Below, in pieces: positions 31,301-46,990 of a stretch of DNA of 64,000 bases (position 1 is its first letter; every line of letters starts with the position of its first letter). The stretch covers positions 1-64,000 of the forward strand of contig NW_027479680.1 in the NCBI RefSeq assembly GCF_051014685.1. Direction: 5' to 3'. A model generated the notes under the pieces. That model did not search any database. It saw only the letters and a list, made by a program, of their open reading frames with translations, and had not been told where the DNA came from. Position numbers and translations under genes: made by a program. Origin of the DNA: Ptiloglossa arizonensis. Its lineage: Eukaryota > Arthropoda > Insecta > Hymenoptera > Colletidae.

Positions 31301-33064
31301 CGTTATACGTCATACGTTATACGTTATACGTTATACGTTATACGTTATACGTTATACATTATACGTTATACGTTATACGTTATACGTTATACGTTATACG
31401 TTATACGTTATACGTTGTACGTTATACGTTATACCTTATACGTTATACGTTATACGTTATGCGTCATACGTTATACGTTATACGTTATACGTTATAGGTC
31501 ATACCTTATTCCTGATACGTCATACGTTATACGTTATACGTTATACGTTATAAGTTATACGTTATACGTTATACGTTATACGTTATACGTTATACGTTAT
31601 ACGTTATACGTTACACGTTATACGTTATACGTTATACGTTATACGTTATACGTTATACGTCATTCGTTATACGTTATACGTTATACGTTATACGTTATAC
31701 GTCATTCGTTATACGTTAGACGTTACACAATATAGGTTATAGGTTATACGTTATACGTTATACGTTATACGTTATACGTTATATGTTATACGTTATACGT
31801 TATACGTTATACGTTATACGTTATACGTTATACGTTATACGTTATACGCTATACGTTATACGTTATACGTTATACGTTATACGTTATACGTTATACGTTA
31901 TACGTCATACGTCATACATTATACGTTAGACGTTACACGTTGTACGTTATACGTTATACGTTATACGTTATACGTTATACGTTATACGTTATACGTTATA
32001 CGTTATACGTTATACGTTATACGTTATACGTTATACGTTATACAATATACGTTATACGTCATTCGTTATACGTTAGATGTTACACAACATAGGTTATACG
32101 TTATACGTTATACGTTATACGTTATACGTTATACGTTATACGTTATACGTTATACGTTATACGTTATACGTCATACGTTATACGTTATACGTTAGACGTT
32201 ATAAGTTATACGTTATACGTTATACGTCATACGTTATACGTTATGCGTCATACGTTATACGTTATACGTTATACGTTATACGTTATAGGTCATACCTTAT
32301 TCGTGATACGTCATACCTTATACGTTAAACGTTCTACGTTATACGTTATACGTTATGCGTTATAGGTCATACCTTATTCGTGATACGTCATACGTTATAC
32401 GTTATACGTTCTACGTTATACGTTATACGTTATACGTTACACGTTATACGTTATACGTTATACGTTATACGTTCTACGTTCTACGTTATACGCTATACGT
32501 TATACGTTATACGTTATACGTTATACGTTATACGTTATACGTTATACGTTATACGTTATACGTTATACGTTATACGTTATACGTTATACGTTATACGGTA
32601 TACGTTATACGTTATACGTTATACGTTATACGTTATACGTTATACGTTATACGTTATACGTTATACGTTATACGTTATACGTTATACGTTATACGTTATA
32701 CGTTATACGTTATACGTTATACGTTATACGTTATACGTTATACGTTATACGTTATACGTTATACGTTATACGTTATACGTTATACGTTATACGTTATACG
32801 TTATACGTTATACGTTATAGGTTATACGTAATACGTTATACGTTATACGTTATACGTTATACGTTATACGTTATACGTTATACGTTATACGATATACGTT
32901 ATACGTTATACGTTATACGTTATACGTTATACGTTATACGTTATACGTTATACGTTATACGTTATACGTTATACGTTATACGTTATACGTTATACGTTAT
33001 ACGTTATACGTTATACGTTATACGTTATACGTTATACGTTATACGTTATACCTTATACGTTATA
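28840..33064. repeat. Copy 1 of 4,225-bp tandem duplication
   Basis: Every marker from ATATCGTTT at 28,914 through ATACCTT near 33,050 has a partner 4,225 bases downstream. The left edge lies between about 28,830 and 28,914. I found no base difference between the copies. The segment includes most of the second 1,811-bp copy, so that duplication happened first. Confidence 0.9.
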
Positions 33065-36000
33065 CGTTATACGTTATACGTTATACGTTATACGTTATAC
33101 GTTATACGTTATACGTTATACGTTATACGTTATACGTTATATCGTTTATACGTTATACGTAATACGTTATACGTTATACGTTATACGTTATAGGACATAC
33201 CTTATTCGTGATACGTCATACGTTATACATTATACGTTCTACGTTATACGTTATACGTTATATGTTACACGTTATACGTTATACGTTACACGTTATACGT
33301 TATACGTTATACGTTATACGTTATACGTTATACGTTATACGTTATACGTTATACGTTATACGTTATATGTTATATCGTTTATAGGTTATACGTAATACGT
33401 TATACGTTATACGTTATACGTTATACGTTATACGTTATACGTTATACGTTATACGTTATACGTTATACGTTATATGTTATATCGTTTATAGGTTATACGT
33501 AATACGTTATACGTTATACGTTATACGTTATAGGTCATACCTTATTCGTGATACGTCATACGTTACACGTTATAAGTTATACGTTATACGTTATGCGTTA
33601 TACGTTATGCGTTGTACGTTATACGTTATACGTTATACGTTATACGTTACACGTTATACGTTATACGTTATACGTTATACGTTATACGTTATACGTTATA
33701 CGTTATACGTTATACGTTATACGTTATACGTTATAGGACATACCTTATTCGTGATACGTCATACGTTATACATTATACGTTATTCGTTATACGTTATACG
33801 TTATACGTAATACGTTATACGTTATACGTTATACGTTGTACGTTATACGTTATACGTTATACGTTATACGTTATACGTTATACGTTATACGTTATACGTT
33901 ATACGTTATACGTTATATCGTTTATACGTTATACGTAATACGTTATACGTTATACGTTATACGTTATAGGTCATACCTTATTCGTGATACGTCATACGTT
34001 ATACATTACACGTTCTACGTTATACGTTATACGTTATATGTTACACGTTATACGTTATACGTTACACGTTATACGTTATACGTTATACGTTATACGTTAT
34101 ACGTTATACGTTATACGTTATACATTATACGTTATACGTTATACGTTATACGTTATACGTTATACGTCATACGTTATACGTTATACGTTATACGTTATAC
34201 GTTATACGTTATACGTTATACGCTATACGTTATACGTTATACGTTATACGTTATACGTTATACGTTATACGTTATACGTTATACGTTGTACGTTATACGT
34301 TATACCTTATACGTTATACGTTGTACGTTATGCGTCACACGTTATACGTTATACGTTATACGTTATAGGTCATACCTTATTCCTGATACGTCATACGTTA
34401 TACGTTATACGTTATACGTTATACGTTATACGTTATACGTTATACGTTATTCGTTATACGTTATACGTTATACGTAATACGTTATACGTTATACGTTATA
34501 CGTTGTACGTTATACGTTATACGTTATACGTTATACGTTATACGTTATACGTTATACGTTATACGTTATACGTTATACGTTATACGTTATATCGTTTATA
34601 CGTTATACGTTATACGTTATACGTTATACGTTATACGTTATACGTCATACGTTATACGTTATACGTTATGCGTTATACGTTATACATTATACGTTCTACG
34701 TTATACGTTATACGTTAGATGTTATACGTTATACGTTATATCGTTTATACGTTATACGTAATACGTTATACGTTATACGTTATACGTTATAGGTCATACC
34801 TTATTCGTGATACGTCATACGTTATACGTTATACGTTATAGGTCATACCTTATTCCTGATACGTCATACGTTATACGTTATACGTTATACGTTATACGTT
34901 ATACGTTATACGTTATACGTTATACGTTATACGTTATACGTTATACGTTATATCGTTTATACGTTATACGTAATACGTTATACGTTATACGTTATACGTT
35001 ATAGGACATACCTTATTCGTGATACGTCATACGTTATACATTATACGTTCTACGTTATACGTTATACGTTATATGTTACACGTTATACGTTATACGTTAC
35101 ACGTTATACGTTATACGTTATACGTTATACGTTATACGTTATACGTTATACGTTATACGTTATACGTTATACGTTATATGTTATATCGTTTATAGGTTAT
35201 ACGTAATACGTTATACGTTATACGTTATACGTTATACGTTATACGTTATACGTTATACGTTATACGTTATACGTTATACGTTATATGTTATATCGTTTAT
35301 AGGTTATACGTAATACGTTATACGTTATACGTTATACGTTATAGGTCATACCTTATTCGTGATACGTCATACGTTACACGTTATAAGTTATACGTTATAC
35401 GTTATGCGTTATACGTTATGCGTTGTACGTTATACGTTATACGTTATACGTTATACGTTACACGTTATACGTTATACGTTATACGTTATACGTTATACGT
35501 TATACGTTATACGTTATACGTTATACGTTATACGTCATACGTTATACGTTATACGTTATACGTTATACGTTATACGTTATACATTATACGTTATACGTTA
35601 TACGTTATACGTTATACGTTATACGTTATACGTTATACGTTGTACGTTATACGTTATACCTTATACGTTATACGTTATACGTTATGCGTCATACGTTATA
35701 CGTTATACGTTATACGTTATAGGTCATACCTTATTCCTGATACGTCATACGTTATACGTTATACGTTATACGTTATAAGTTATACGTTATACGTTATACG
35801 TTATACGTTATACGTTATACGTTATACGTTATACGTTACACGTTATACGTTATACGTTATACGTTATACGTTATACGTTATACGTCATTCGTTATACGTT
35901 ATACGTTATACGTTATACGTTATACGTCATTCGTTATACGTTAGACGTTACACAATATAGGTTATAGGTTATACGTTATACGTTATACGTTATACGTTAT

Positions 36001-37289
36001 ACGTTATATGTTATACGTTATACGTTATACGTTATACGTTATACGTTATACGTTATACGTTATACGTTATACGCTATACGTTATACGTTATACGTTATAC
36101 GTTATACGTTATACGTTATACGTTATACGTCATACGTCATACATTATACGTTAGACGTTACACGTTGTACGTTATACGTTATACGTTATACGTTATACGT
36201 TATACGTTATACGTTATACGTTATACGTTATACGTTATACGTTATACGTTATACGTTATACGTTATACAATATACGTTATACGTCATTCGTTATACGTTA
36301 GATGTTACACAACATAGGTTATACGTTATACGTTATACGTTATACGTTATACGTTATACGTTATACGTTATACGTTATACGTTATACGTTATACGTCATA
36401 CGTTATACGTTATACGTTAGACGTTATAAGTTATACGTTATACGTTATACGTCATACGTTATACGTTATGCGTCATACGTTATACGTTATACGTTATACG
36501 TTATACGTTATAGGTCATACCTTATTCGTGATACGTCATACCTTATACGTTAAACGTTCTACGTTATACGTTATACGTTATGCGTTATAGGTCATACCTT
36601 ATTCGTGATACGTCATACGTTATACGTTATACGTTCTACGTTATACGTTATACGTTATACGTTACACGTTATACGTTATACGTTATACGTTATACGTTCT
36701 ACGTTCTACGTTATACGCTATACGTTATACGTTATACGTTATACGTTATACGTTATACGTTATACGTTATACGTTATACGTTATACGTTATACGTTATAC
36801 GTTATACGTTATACGTTATACGGTATACGTTATACGTTATACGTTATACGTTATACGTTATACGTTATACGTTATACGTTATACGTTATACGTTATACGT
36901 TATACGTTATACGTTATACGTTATACGTTATACGTTATACGTTATACGTTATACGTTATACGTTATACGTTATACGTTATACGTTATACGTTATACGTTA
37001 TACGTTATACGTTATACGTTATACGTTATACGTTATACGTTATAGGTTATACGTAATACGTTATACGTTATACGTTATACGTTATACGTTATACGTTATA
37101 CGTTATACGTTATACGATATACGTTATACGTTATACGTTATACGTTATACGTTATACGTTATACGTTATACGTTATACGTTATACGTTATACGTTATACG
37201 TTATACGTTATACGTTATACGTTATACGTTATACGTTATACGTTATACGTTATACGTTATACGTTATACGTTATACCTTATACGTTATA
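33065..37289. repeat. Copy 2 of 4,225-bp tandem duplication
   Basis: Partner of 28,840-33,064. Tested pairs include 28,914/33,139, 28,966/33,191, 30,582/34,807, 32,077/36,302, 32,355/36,580 and the ATACCTT unit near 33,050/37,276. Similarity ends before 37,365, where copy 1 begins its own second ATATCGTTT string but this copy continues as pure repeat. Confidence 0.9.
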
Positions 37290-39689
37290 CGTTATACGTT
37301 ATACGTTATACGTTATACGTTATACGTTATACGTTATACGTTATACGTTATACGTTATACGTTATACGTTATACGTTATACGTTATACGTTATACGTTAT
37401 ACGTTATACGTTATACGTTATACGTAATACGTTATACGTTAGAGGTCGTTCCTTATAGGTGATACGTCATACGTTATACGTTATACGTTATACGTTATAC
37501 GTTATACGTTATACGTTATACGTTATACGTTATACGTTATACGTTATACGTTATACGTTATACGTTATACGTTATACGTTATACGATATACGTTATACGT
37601 TATACGTTATACGTTATACGTTATACGTTATACGTTATACGTAATACGTTATACGTTATACGTTATACGTTCTACGTTCTACGTTATACGCTATACGTTA
37701 TACGTTATACGTTATAAGTTATACGTTATACGTTATACGTTATACGTTATACGTTATACGTTATATCGTTTATACGTTATACGTAATACGTTATACGTTA
37801 TACGTTATACGTTATACGTTATACGTTATACGTTATACGTTATACGTTATGCGTTATAGGTCATACCTTATTCGTGATACGTCATACGTTATACGTTATA
37901 CGTTATACGTTATACGTTATGCGTCACACGTTATACGTTATACGTTATACGTTATAGGTCATACCTTATTCCTGATACGTCATACGTTATACGTTATGCG
38001 TTATAGGTCATACCTTATTCGTGATACGTCATACGTTATACGTTATACGTTCTACGTCATACGTTACACGTTATAGGTTATACGTTATACGTTATGCGTT
38101 ATACGTTATGCGTTGTTCGTTATACGTTATACGTTATACGTTATACGTTATACGTTATACGTTATACGTTATACGTTATACGTTATACGTTATACGTTAT
38201 ACGTTATAAGTTATACGTTATACGTTATACGTCATACGTCATACGTTATACGTTATACGTTATACGTTATACGTTATACGTTATACGTTATACGTTATAC
38301 GTTATACGTTATACGTTATACGTTATACGTTATACGTTATACGTTATACGTTATACGTTATACGTTATACGTTATACGTTATACGTTATACGTTATACGT
38401 TATACGTTATACGTTATACGTTATACGTTATACGTTATACGTTATACCTTATACGTCATACGTTTTACGTTATACGTTACACGTTATACCTTATACGTTA
38501 TACGGTATACGTTATACGTTATACGTTATACGTTATACGTTATACGTTATACGTTATACGTTATACGTTATACGTTACACGTTCTACGTTTTGCGTTATA
38601 CGTTCTTCGTTACACGTTATACGTTATACGTTATACGTTATACGTTATACGTTATACGTCATACGTTATACGTTATACGTTAGACGTTATAAGTTATACG
38701 TTATACGTTATACGTCATACGTTATACGTTATGCGTCATACGTTATACGTTATACGTTATACGTTATAGGTCATACCTTATTCGTGATACGTCATACCTT
38801 ATACGTTAAACGTTCTACGTTATACGTTATACGTTATGCATTATAGGTCATACCTTATTCGTGATACGTCATACGTTATACGTTATACGTTCTACGTTAT
38901 ACGTTATACGTTATACGTTACACGTTATACGTTATACGTTATACGTTATACGTTCTACGTTCTACGTTATGCGCTATACGTTATACGTTATACGTTATAC
39001 GTTATACGTTATACGTTATACGTTATACGTTATACGTTATACGTTATACGTTATACGTTATACGATATACGTTATACGTTATACGTTATACGTTATACGT
39101 TATACGTTATACGTTATACGTTATACGTTAGAGGTCGTTCCTTATAGGTGATACGTCATACGTTATACGTTATACGTTATACGTTATACGTTATACGTTA
39201 TACGTTATACGTTATACGTTATACGTTATACGTTATACGTTATACGTTATACGTTATACGTTATACGCTATACGTTATACGTTATACGTTATACGTTATA
39301 CGTTATACGTTATACGTTCTACGTTCTACGTTATGAGCTATACGTTATACGTTATACGTTATACGTTATACGTTATAGGTTATACGTAATACGTTATACG
39401 TTATACGTTATACGTTATACGTTATACGTTATACGTTATACGTTATACGATATACGTTATACGTTATACGTTATACGTTATACGTTATACGCTATACGTT
39501 ATACGTTATACGTTATACGTTATACGTTATACGTTATACGTTATACGTTATACGTTATACGTTATACGTTATACGTTATACGTTATACGTTATAGGTTAT
39601 ACGTAATACGTTATACGTTATACGTTATACGTTATACGTTATACGTTATACGTTATACGTTATACGTTATACGTTATACGTAATACGTT

Positions 39690-42600
39690 ATACGTTATAC
39701 GTTATACGTTATACGTAATACGTTATACGTTAGAGGTCGTTCCTTATAGGTGATACGTCATACGTTATACGTTATACGTTATACGTTATACGTTATACGT
39801 TATACGTTATACGTTATACGTTATACGTTATACGTTATACGTTATACGTTATACGTTATACGTTATACGTTATACGATATACGTTATACGTTATACGTTA
39901 TACGTTATACGTTATACGTTATACGTTATACGTTATACGTTATACGTAATACGTTATACGTTATACGTTATACGTTCTACGTTCTACGTTATACGCTATA
40001 CGTTATACGTTATACGTTATACGTTATACGTTATACGTTATACGTTATACGTTATACGTTATACGTTATATCGTTTATACGTTATACGTAATACGTTATA
40101 CGTTATACGTTATACGTTATAGGTCATACCTTATTCGTGATACGTCATACGTTATACATTATACGTTCTACGTTATACGTTATACGTTATACGTTATATG
40201 TTACACGTTATACGTTATACCTTATACGTTATACGTTATACGTTATGCGTCACACGTTATACGTTATACGTTATACGTTATAGGTCATACTTTATTCCTG
40301 ATACGTCATACGTTATACGTTATGCGTTATAGGTCATACCTTATTCGTGATACGTCATACGTTATACGTTATACGTTATACGTTATACGTTATACGTTAT
40401 ACGTTATACGTTATACGTTATACGTTATACGTTATGCGTTATAGGTCATACCTTATTCGTGATACGTCATACGTTATACGTTATACGTTATACGTTATAC
40501 GTTATGCGTCACACGTTATACGTTATACGTTATACGTTATAGGTCATACCTTATTCCTGATACGTCATACGTTATACGTTATGCGTTATAGGTCATACCT
40601 TATTCGTGATACGTCATACGTTATACGTTATACGTTCTACGTTATACGTTATACGTTATACGTTATACGTTATACGTTATACGCTATACGTTATACGTTA
40701 TACGTTATACGTTATACGTTATACGTTATACGTTATACGTTATACGTTATACGTTATACGTTATACGTTATACGTTATACGTTATACGTTATACGTTATA
40801 CGTTATACGTTATACGTTATACGTTATACGTTATACGTTATACGTTATACGTTATATCGTTTATACGTTATACGTAATACGTTATACGTTATACGTTATA
40901 CGTTATAGGTCATACCTTATTCGTGATACGTCATACGTTACACGTTATAGGTTATACGTTATACGTTATGCGTTATACGTTATGCGTTGTACGTTATACG
41001 TTATACGTTATACGTTATACGTTATACGTTATACGTTATACGTTATACGTTATACGTTATACGTTATACGTTATACGTTATACGTTATACGTTATACGTT
41101 ATACGTTATACGTCATACGTTATACGTTATACGTTATACGTTATACGTTATACGTTATACGTTATACGTTATACGTTATACGTTATACGTTATACGTTAT
41201 ACGTTATACGTTATACGTTATACGTTATACGTTATACGTTATACGTTATACGTTATACGTTATACGTTATACGTTATACGTTATACGTTATACGTTATAC
41301 GTTATACGTTATACGTTATACGTTATACGTTATACGTAATACGTCATACGTTTTACGTTATACGTTACACGTTATACCTTATACGTTATACGTTATACGT
41401 TATACGTTATACGTTATACGTTATACGTTATACGTTATACGTTATACGTTATACGTTATACGTTATACGTTACACGTTCTACGTTTTTCGTTATACGTTC
41501 TTCGTTACACGTTATACGTTATACGTTATACGTTATACGTTATACGTTATACGTCATACGTTATACGTTATACGTTAGACGTTATAAGTTATACGTTATA
41601 CGTTATACGTCATTCGTTATACGTTATGCGTCATACGTTATACGTTATACGTTATACGTTATAGGTCATACCTTATTCGTGATACGTCATACCTTATACG
41701 TTAAACGTTCTACGTTATACGTTATACGTTATGCATTATAGGTCATACCTTATTCGTGATACGTCATACGTTATACGTTATACGTTCTACGTTATACGTT
41801 ATACGTTATACGTTACACGTTATACGTTATACGTTATACGTTATACGTTCTACGTTCTACGTTATGAGCTATACGTTATACGTTATACGTTATACGTTAT
41901 ACGTTATACGTTATACGTTATACGTTATACGTTATACGTTATACGTTATACGTTATACGATATACGTTATACGTTATACGTTATACGTTATACGTTATAC
42001 GTTATACGTTATACGTTATACGTTAGAGGTCGTTCCTTATAGGTGATACGTCATACGTTATACGTTATACGTTATACGTTATACGTTATACGTTATACGT
42101 TATACGTTATACGTTATACGTTATACGTTATACGTTATACGTTATACGTTATACGTTATACGTTATACGCTATACGTTATACGTTATACGTTATACGTTA
42201 TACGTTATACGTTATACGTTATACGTTATACGTTATACGTTATAGGTTATACGTAATACGTTATACTTTATACGTTATACGTTATACGTTATACGTTATA
42301 CGTTATACGATATACGTTATACGTTATACGTTATACGTTATACGTTATACGCTATACGTTATACGTTATACGTTATACGTTATACGTTATACGTTATACG
42401 TTATACGTTATACGTTATACGTTATACGTTATACGTTATACGTTATACGATATACGTTATACGTTATACGTTATACGTTATACGTTATACGTTATACGTT
42501 ATACGTTATACGTTATACGTTATACGTTATACGTTATACGTTATACGTTATACGTTATACGTTATACGTTATACGTTATACGTTATACGTTATACGTTAT

Positions 42601-43354
42601 ACGTTATACGTTATACGTAATACGTCATACGTTATACGTTATAGGTCATACTTTATTCCTGATACGTCATACGTTATACGTTATGCGTTATAGGTCATAC
42701 CTTATTCGTGATACGTCATACGTTATACGTTATACGTTATACGTTATACGTTATACGTTATACGTTATACGTTATACGTTATACGTTATACGTTATACGT
42801 TATGCGTTATAGGTCATACCTTATTCGTGATACGTCATACGTTATACGTTATACGTTATACGTTATACGTTATGCGTCACACGTTATACGTTATACGTTA
42901 TACGTTATAGGTCATACCTTATTCCTGATACGTCATACGTTATACGTTATGCGTTATAGGTCATACCTTATTCGTGATACGTCATACGTTATACGTTATA
43001 CGTTCTACGTTATACGTTATACGTTATACGTTACACGTTATACGTTATACGTTATACGTTATACGTTCTACGTTCTACGTTATACGCTATACGTTATACG
43101 TTATACGTTATACGTTATACGCTATACGTTATACGTTATACGTTATACGTTATACGTTATACGTTATACGTTATACGTTATACGTTATACGTTATACGTT
43201 ATACGTTATACGTTATACGATATACGTTATACGTTATACGTTATACGTTATACGTTATACGTTATACGTTATACGTTATACGTTATACGTTATAGGTTAT
43301 ACGTAATACGTTATACGTTATACGTTATACGTTATACGTTATACGTTATACGTT
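39690..43354. repeat. Copy 1 of 3,665-bp tandem duplication
   Basis: Markers from ATACGTA near 39,713 and M1 at 39,732 through the H block ending at M1 42,025 recur at +3,665, or +3,644 after a three-unit (21-base) loss in copy 2 just upstream of its M1 (45,669). Similarity continues at +3,637 through about 42,690. Confidence 0.9.
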
Positions 43355-46300
43355 ATACGTTATACGTTATACGTTATACGTAATACGTTATACGTTAGAG
43401 GTCGTTCCTTATAGGTGATACGTCATACGTTATACGTTATACGTTATACGTTATACGTTATACGTTATACGTTATACGTTATACGTTATACGTTATACGT
43501 TATACGTTATACGTTATACGTTATACGTTATACGTTATACGATATACGTTATACGTTATACGTTATACGTTATACGTTATACGTTATACGTTATACGTTA
43601 TACGTTATACGTAATACGTTATACGTTATACGTTATACGTTCTACGTTCTACGTTATACGCTATACGTTATACGTTATACGTTATACGTTATACGTTATA
43701 CGTTATACGTTATACGTTATACGTTATACGTTATATCGTTTATACGTTATACGTAATACGTTATACGTTATACGTTATACGTTATAGGTCATACCTTATT
43801 CGTGATACGTCATACGTTATACATTATACGTTCTACGTTATACGTTATACGTTATACGTTATATGTTACACGTTATACGTTATACCTTATACGTTATACG
43901 TTATACGTTATGCGTCACACGTTATACGTTATACGTTATACGTTATAGGTCATACTTTATTCCTGATACGTCATACGTTATACGTTATGCGTTATAGGTC
44001 ATACCTTATTCGTGATACGTCATACGTTATACGTTATACGTTATACGTTATACGTTATACGTTATACGTTATACGTTATACGTTATACGTTATACGTTAT
44101 GCGTTATAGGTCATACCTTATTCGTGATACGTCATACGTTATACGTTATACGTTATACGTTATACGTTATGCGTCACACGTTATACGTTATACGTTATAC
44201 GTTATAGGTCATACCTTATTCCTGATACGTCATACGTTATACGTTATGCGTTATAGGTCATACCTTATTCGTGATACGTCATACGTTATACGTTATACGT
44301 TCTACGTTATACGTTATACGTTATACGTTATACGTTATACGTTATACGCTATACGTTATACGTTATACGTTATACGTTATACGTTATACGTTATACGTTA
44401 TACGTTATACGTTATACGTTATACGTTATACGTTATACGTTATACGTTATACGTTATACGTTATACGTTATACGTTATACGTTATACGTTATACGTTATA
44501 CGTTATACGTTATACGTTATATCGTTTATACGTTATACGTAATACGTTATACGTTATACGTTATACGTTATAGGTCATACCTTATTCGTGATACGTCATA
44601 CGTTACACGTTATAGGTTATACGTTATACGTTATGCGTTATACGTTATGCGTTGTACGTTATACGTTATACGTTATACGTTATACGTTATACGTTATACG
44701 TTATACGTTATACGTTATACGTTATACGTTATACGTTATACGTTATACGTTATACGTTATACGTTATACGTTATACGTCATACGTTATACGTTATACGTT
44801 ATACGTTATACGTTATACGTTATACGTTATACGTTATACGTTATACGTTATACGTTATACGTTATACGTTATACGTTATACGTTATACGTTATACGTTAT
44901 ACGTTATACGTTATACGTTATACGTTATACGTTATACGTTATACGTTATACGTTATACGTTATACGTTATACGTTATACGTTATACGTTATACGTTATAC
45001 GTAATACGTCATACGTTTTACGTTATACGTTACACGTTATACCTTATACGTTATACGTTATACGTTATACGTTATACGTTATACGTTATACGTTATACGT
45101 TATACGTTATACGTTATACGTTATACGTTATACGTTACACGTTCTACGTTTTTCGTTATACGTTCTTCGTTACACGTTATACGTTATACGTTATACGTTA
45201 TACGTTATACGTTATACGTCATACGTTATACGTTATACGTTAGACGTTATAAGTTATACGTTATACGTTATACGTCATTCGTTATACGTTATGCGTCATA
45301 CGTTATACGTTATACGTTATACGTTATAGGTCATACCTTATTCGTGATACGTCATACCTTATACGTTAAACGTTCTACGTTATACGTTATACGTTATGCA
45401 TTATAGGTCATACCTTATTCGTGATACGTCATACGTTATACGTTATACGTTCTACGTTATACGTTATACGTTATACGTTACACGTTATACGTTATACGTT
45501 ATACGTTATACGTTCTACGTTCTACGTTATGAGCTATACGTTATACGTTATACGTTATACGTTATACGTTATACGTTATACGTTATACGTTATACGTTAT
45601 ACGTTATACGTTATACGTTATACGATATACGTTATACGTTATACGTTATACGTTATACGTTATACGTTAGAGGTCGTTCCTTATAGGTGATACGTCATAC
45701 GTTATACGTTATACGTTATACGTTATACGTTATACGTTATACGTTATACGTTATACGTTATACGTTATACGTTATACGTTATACGTTATACGTTATACGT
45801 TATACGCTATACGTTATACGTTATACGTTATACGTTATACGTTATACGTTATACGTTATACGTTATACGTTATACGTTATAGGTTATACGTAATACGTTA
45901 TACTTTATACGTTATACGTTATACGTTATACGTTATACGTTATACGATATACGTTATACGTTATACGTTATACGTTATACGTTATACGCTATACGTTATA
46001 CGTTATACGTTATACGTTATACGTTATACGTTATACGTTATACGTTATACGTTATACGTTATACGTTATACGTTATACGTTATACGATATACGTTATACG
46101 TTATACGTTATACGTTATACGTTATACGTTATACGTTATACGTTATACGTTATACGTTATACGTTATACGTTATACGTTATACGTTATACGTTATACGTT
46201 ATACGTTATACGTTATACGTTATACGTTATACGTTATACGTTATACGTTATACGTAATACGTCATACGTTATACGTTATAGGTCATACTTTATTCCTGAT

Positions 46301-46990
46301 ACGTCATACGTTATACGTTATGCGTTATAGGTCATACCTTATTACGTTATGCGTTATAGGTCATCCTTATTCGTGATAGCTCATACGTTATACGTTATAC
46401 GTTATACCGTTATACGTTATACGTTATACGTTATACGTTATACGTATACGTTTACGTTATACGTTATGCGTTATAGGTCATACCTATATTCGTGATACGT
46501 CATACGTTATACGTTATACGATATACGTTATCGTATGCGTCCACACGTTATACGTTCTACGTTATACGTTATAGGTCATACCTTATTCCTGATACGTCAT
46601 AGCTTAACGTTATGCGTTATAGGTCATACCTTATTCGTGATACGTCCATACGTTATACGTTATACGTTCTACGTTATACGTTTACGTTATACGTTACACG
46701 TTATACGTTATACGTTATACGTTATACGTTCTACGTTCTACGTTATTACGCTATACGTTATACGTTATACGTTATACGTTATACGTTATACGTTATACGT
46801 TATACGTTATACGTTATACGTTATCGTTATACGTTATACGTTATACGTTATACGTTATACGTTATACGTTATATCGATTATACGTTATACGTAATACGTT
46901 ATACGTTATACGTTTTACGTTATAGGTCATACCTTATTCGTGATACGTCATACGTTACACGTTATAGGTTATACGTTATACGTTATGCGT
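43355..46990. repeat. Copy 2 of 3,665-bp tandem duplication (right part degraded)
   Basis: Partner of 39,690-43,354. Pairs include 39,732/43,397, 40,347/44,012, 40,923/44,588 and 41,731/45,396. From about 46,340 the copy enters the indel-rich block, so its right edge cannot be placed accurately; the position given is the expected length, not an observed breakpoint. Confidence 0.75.
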
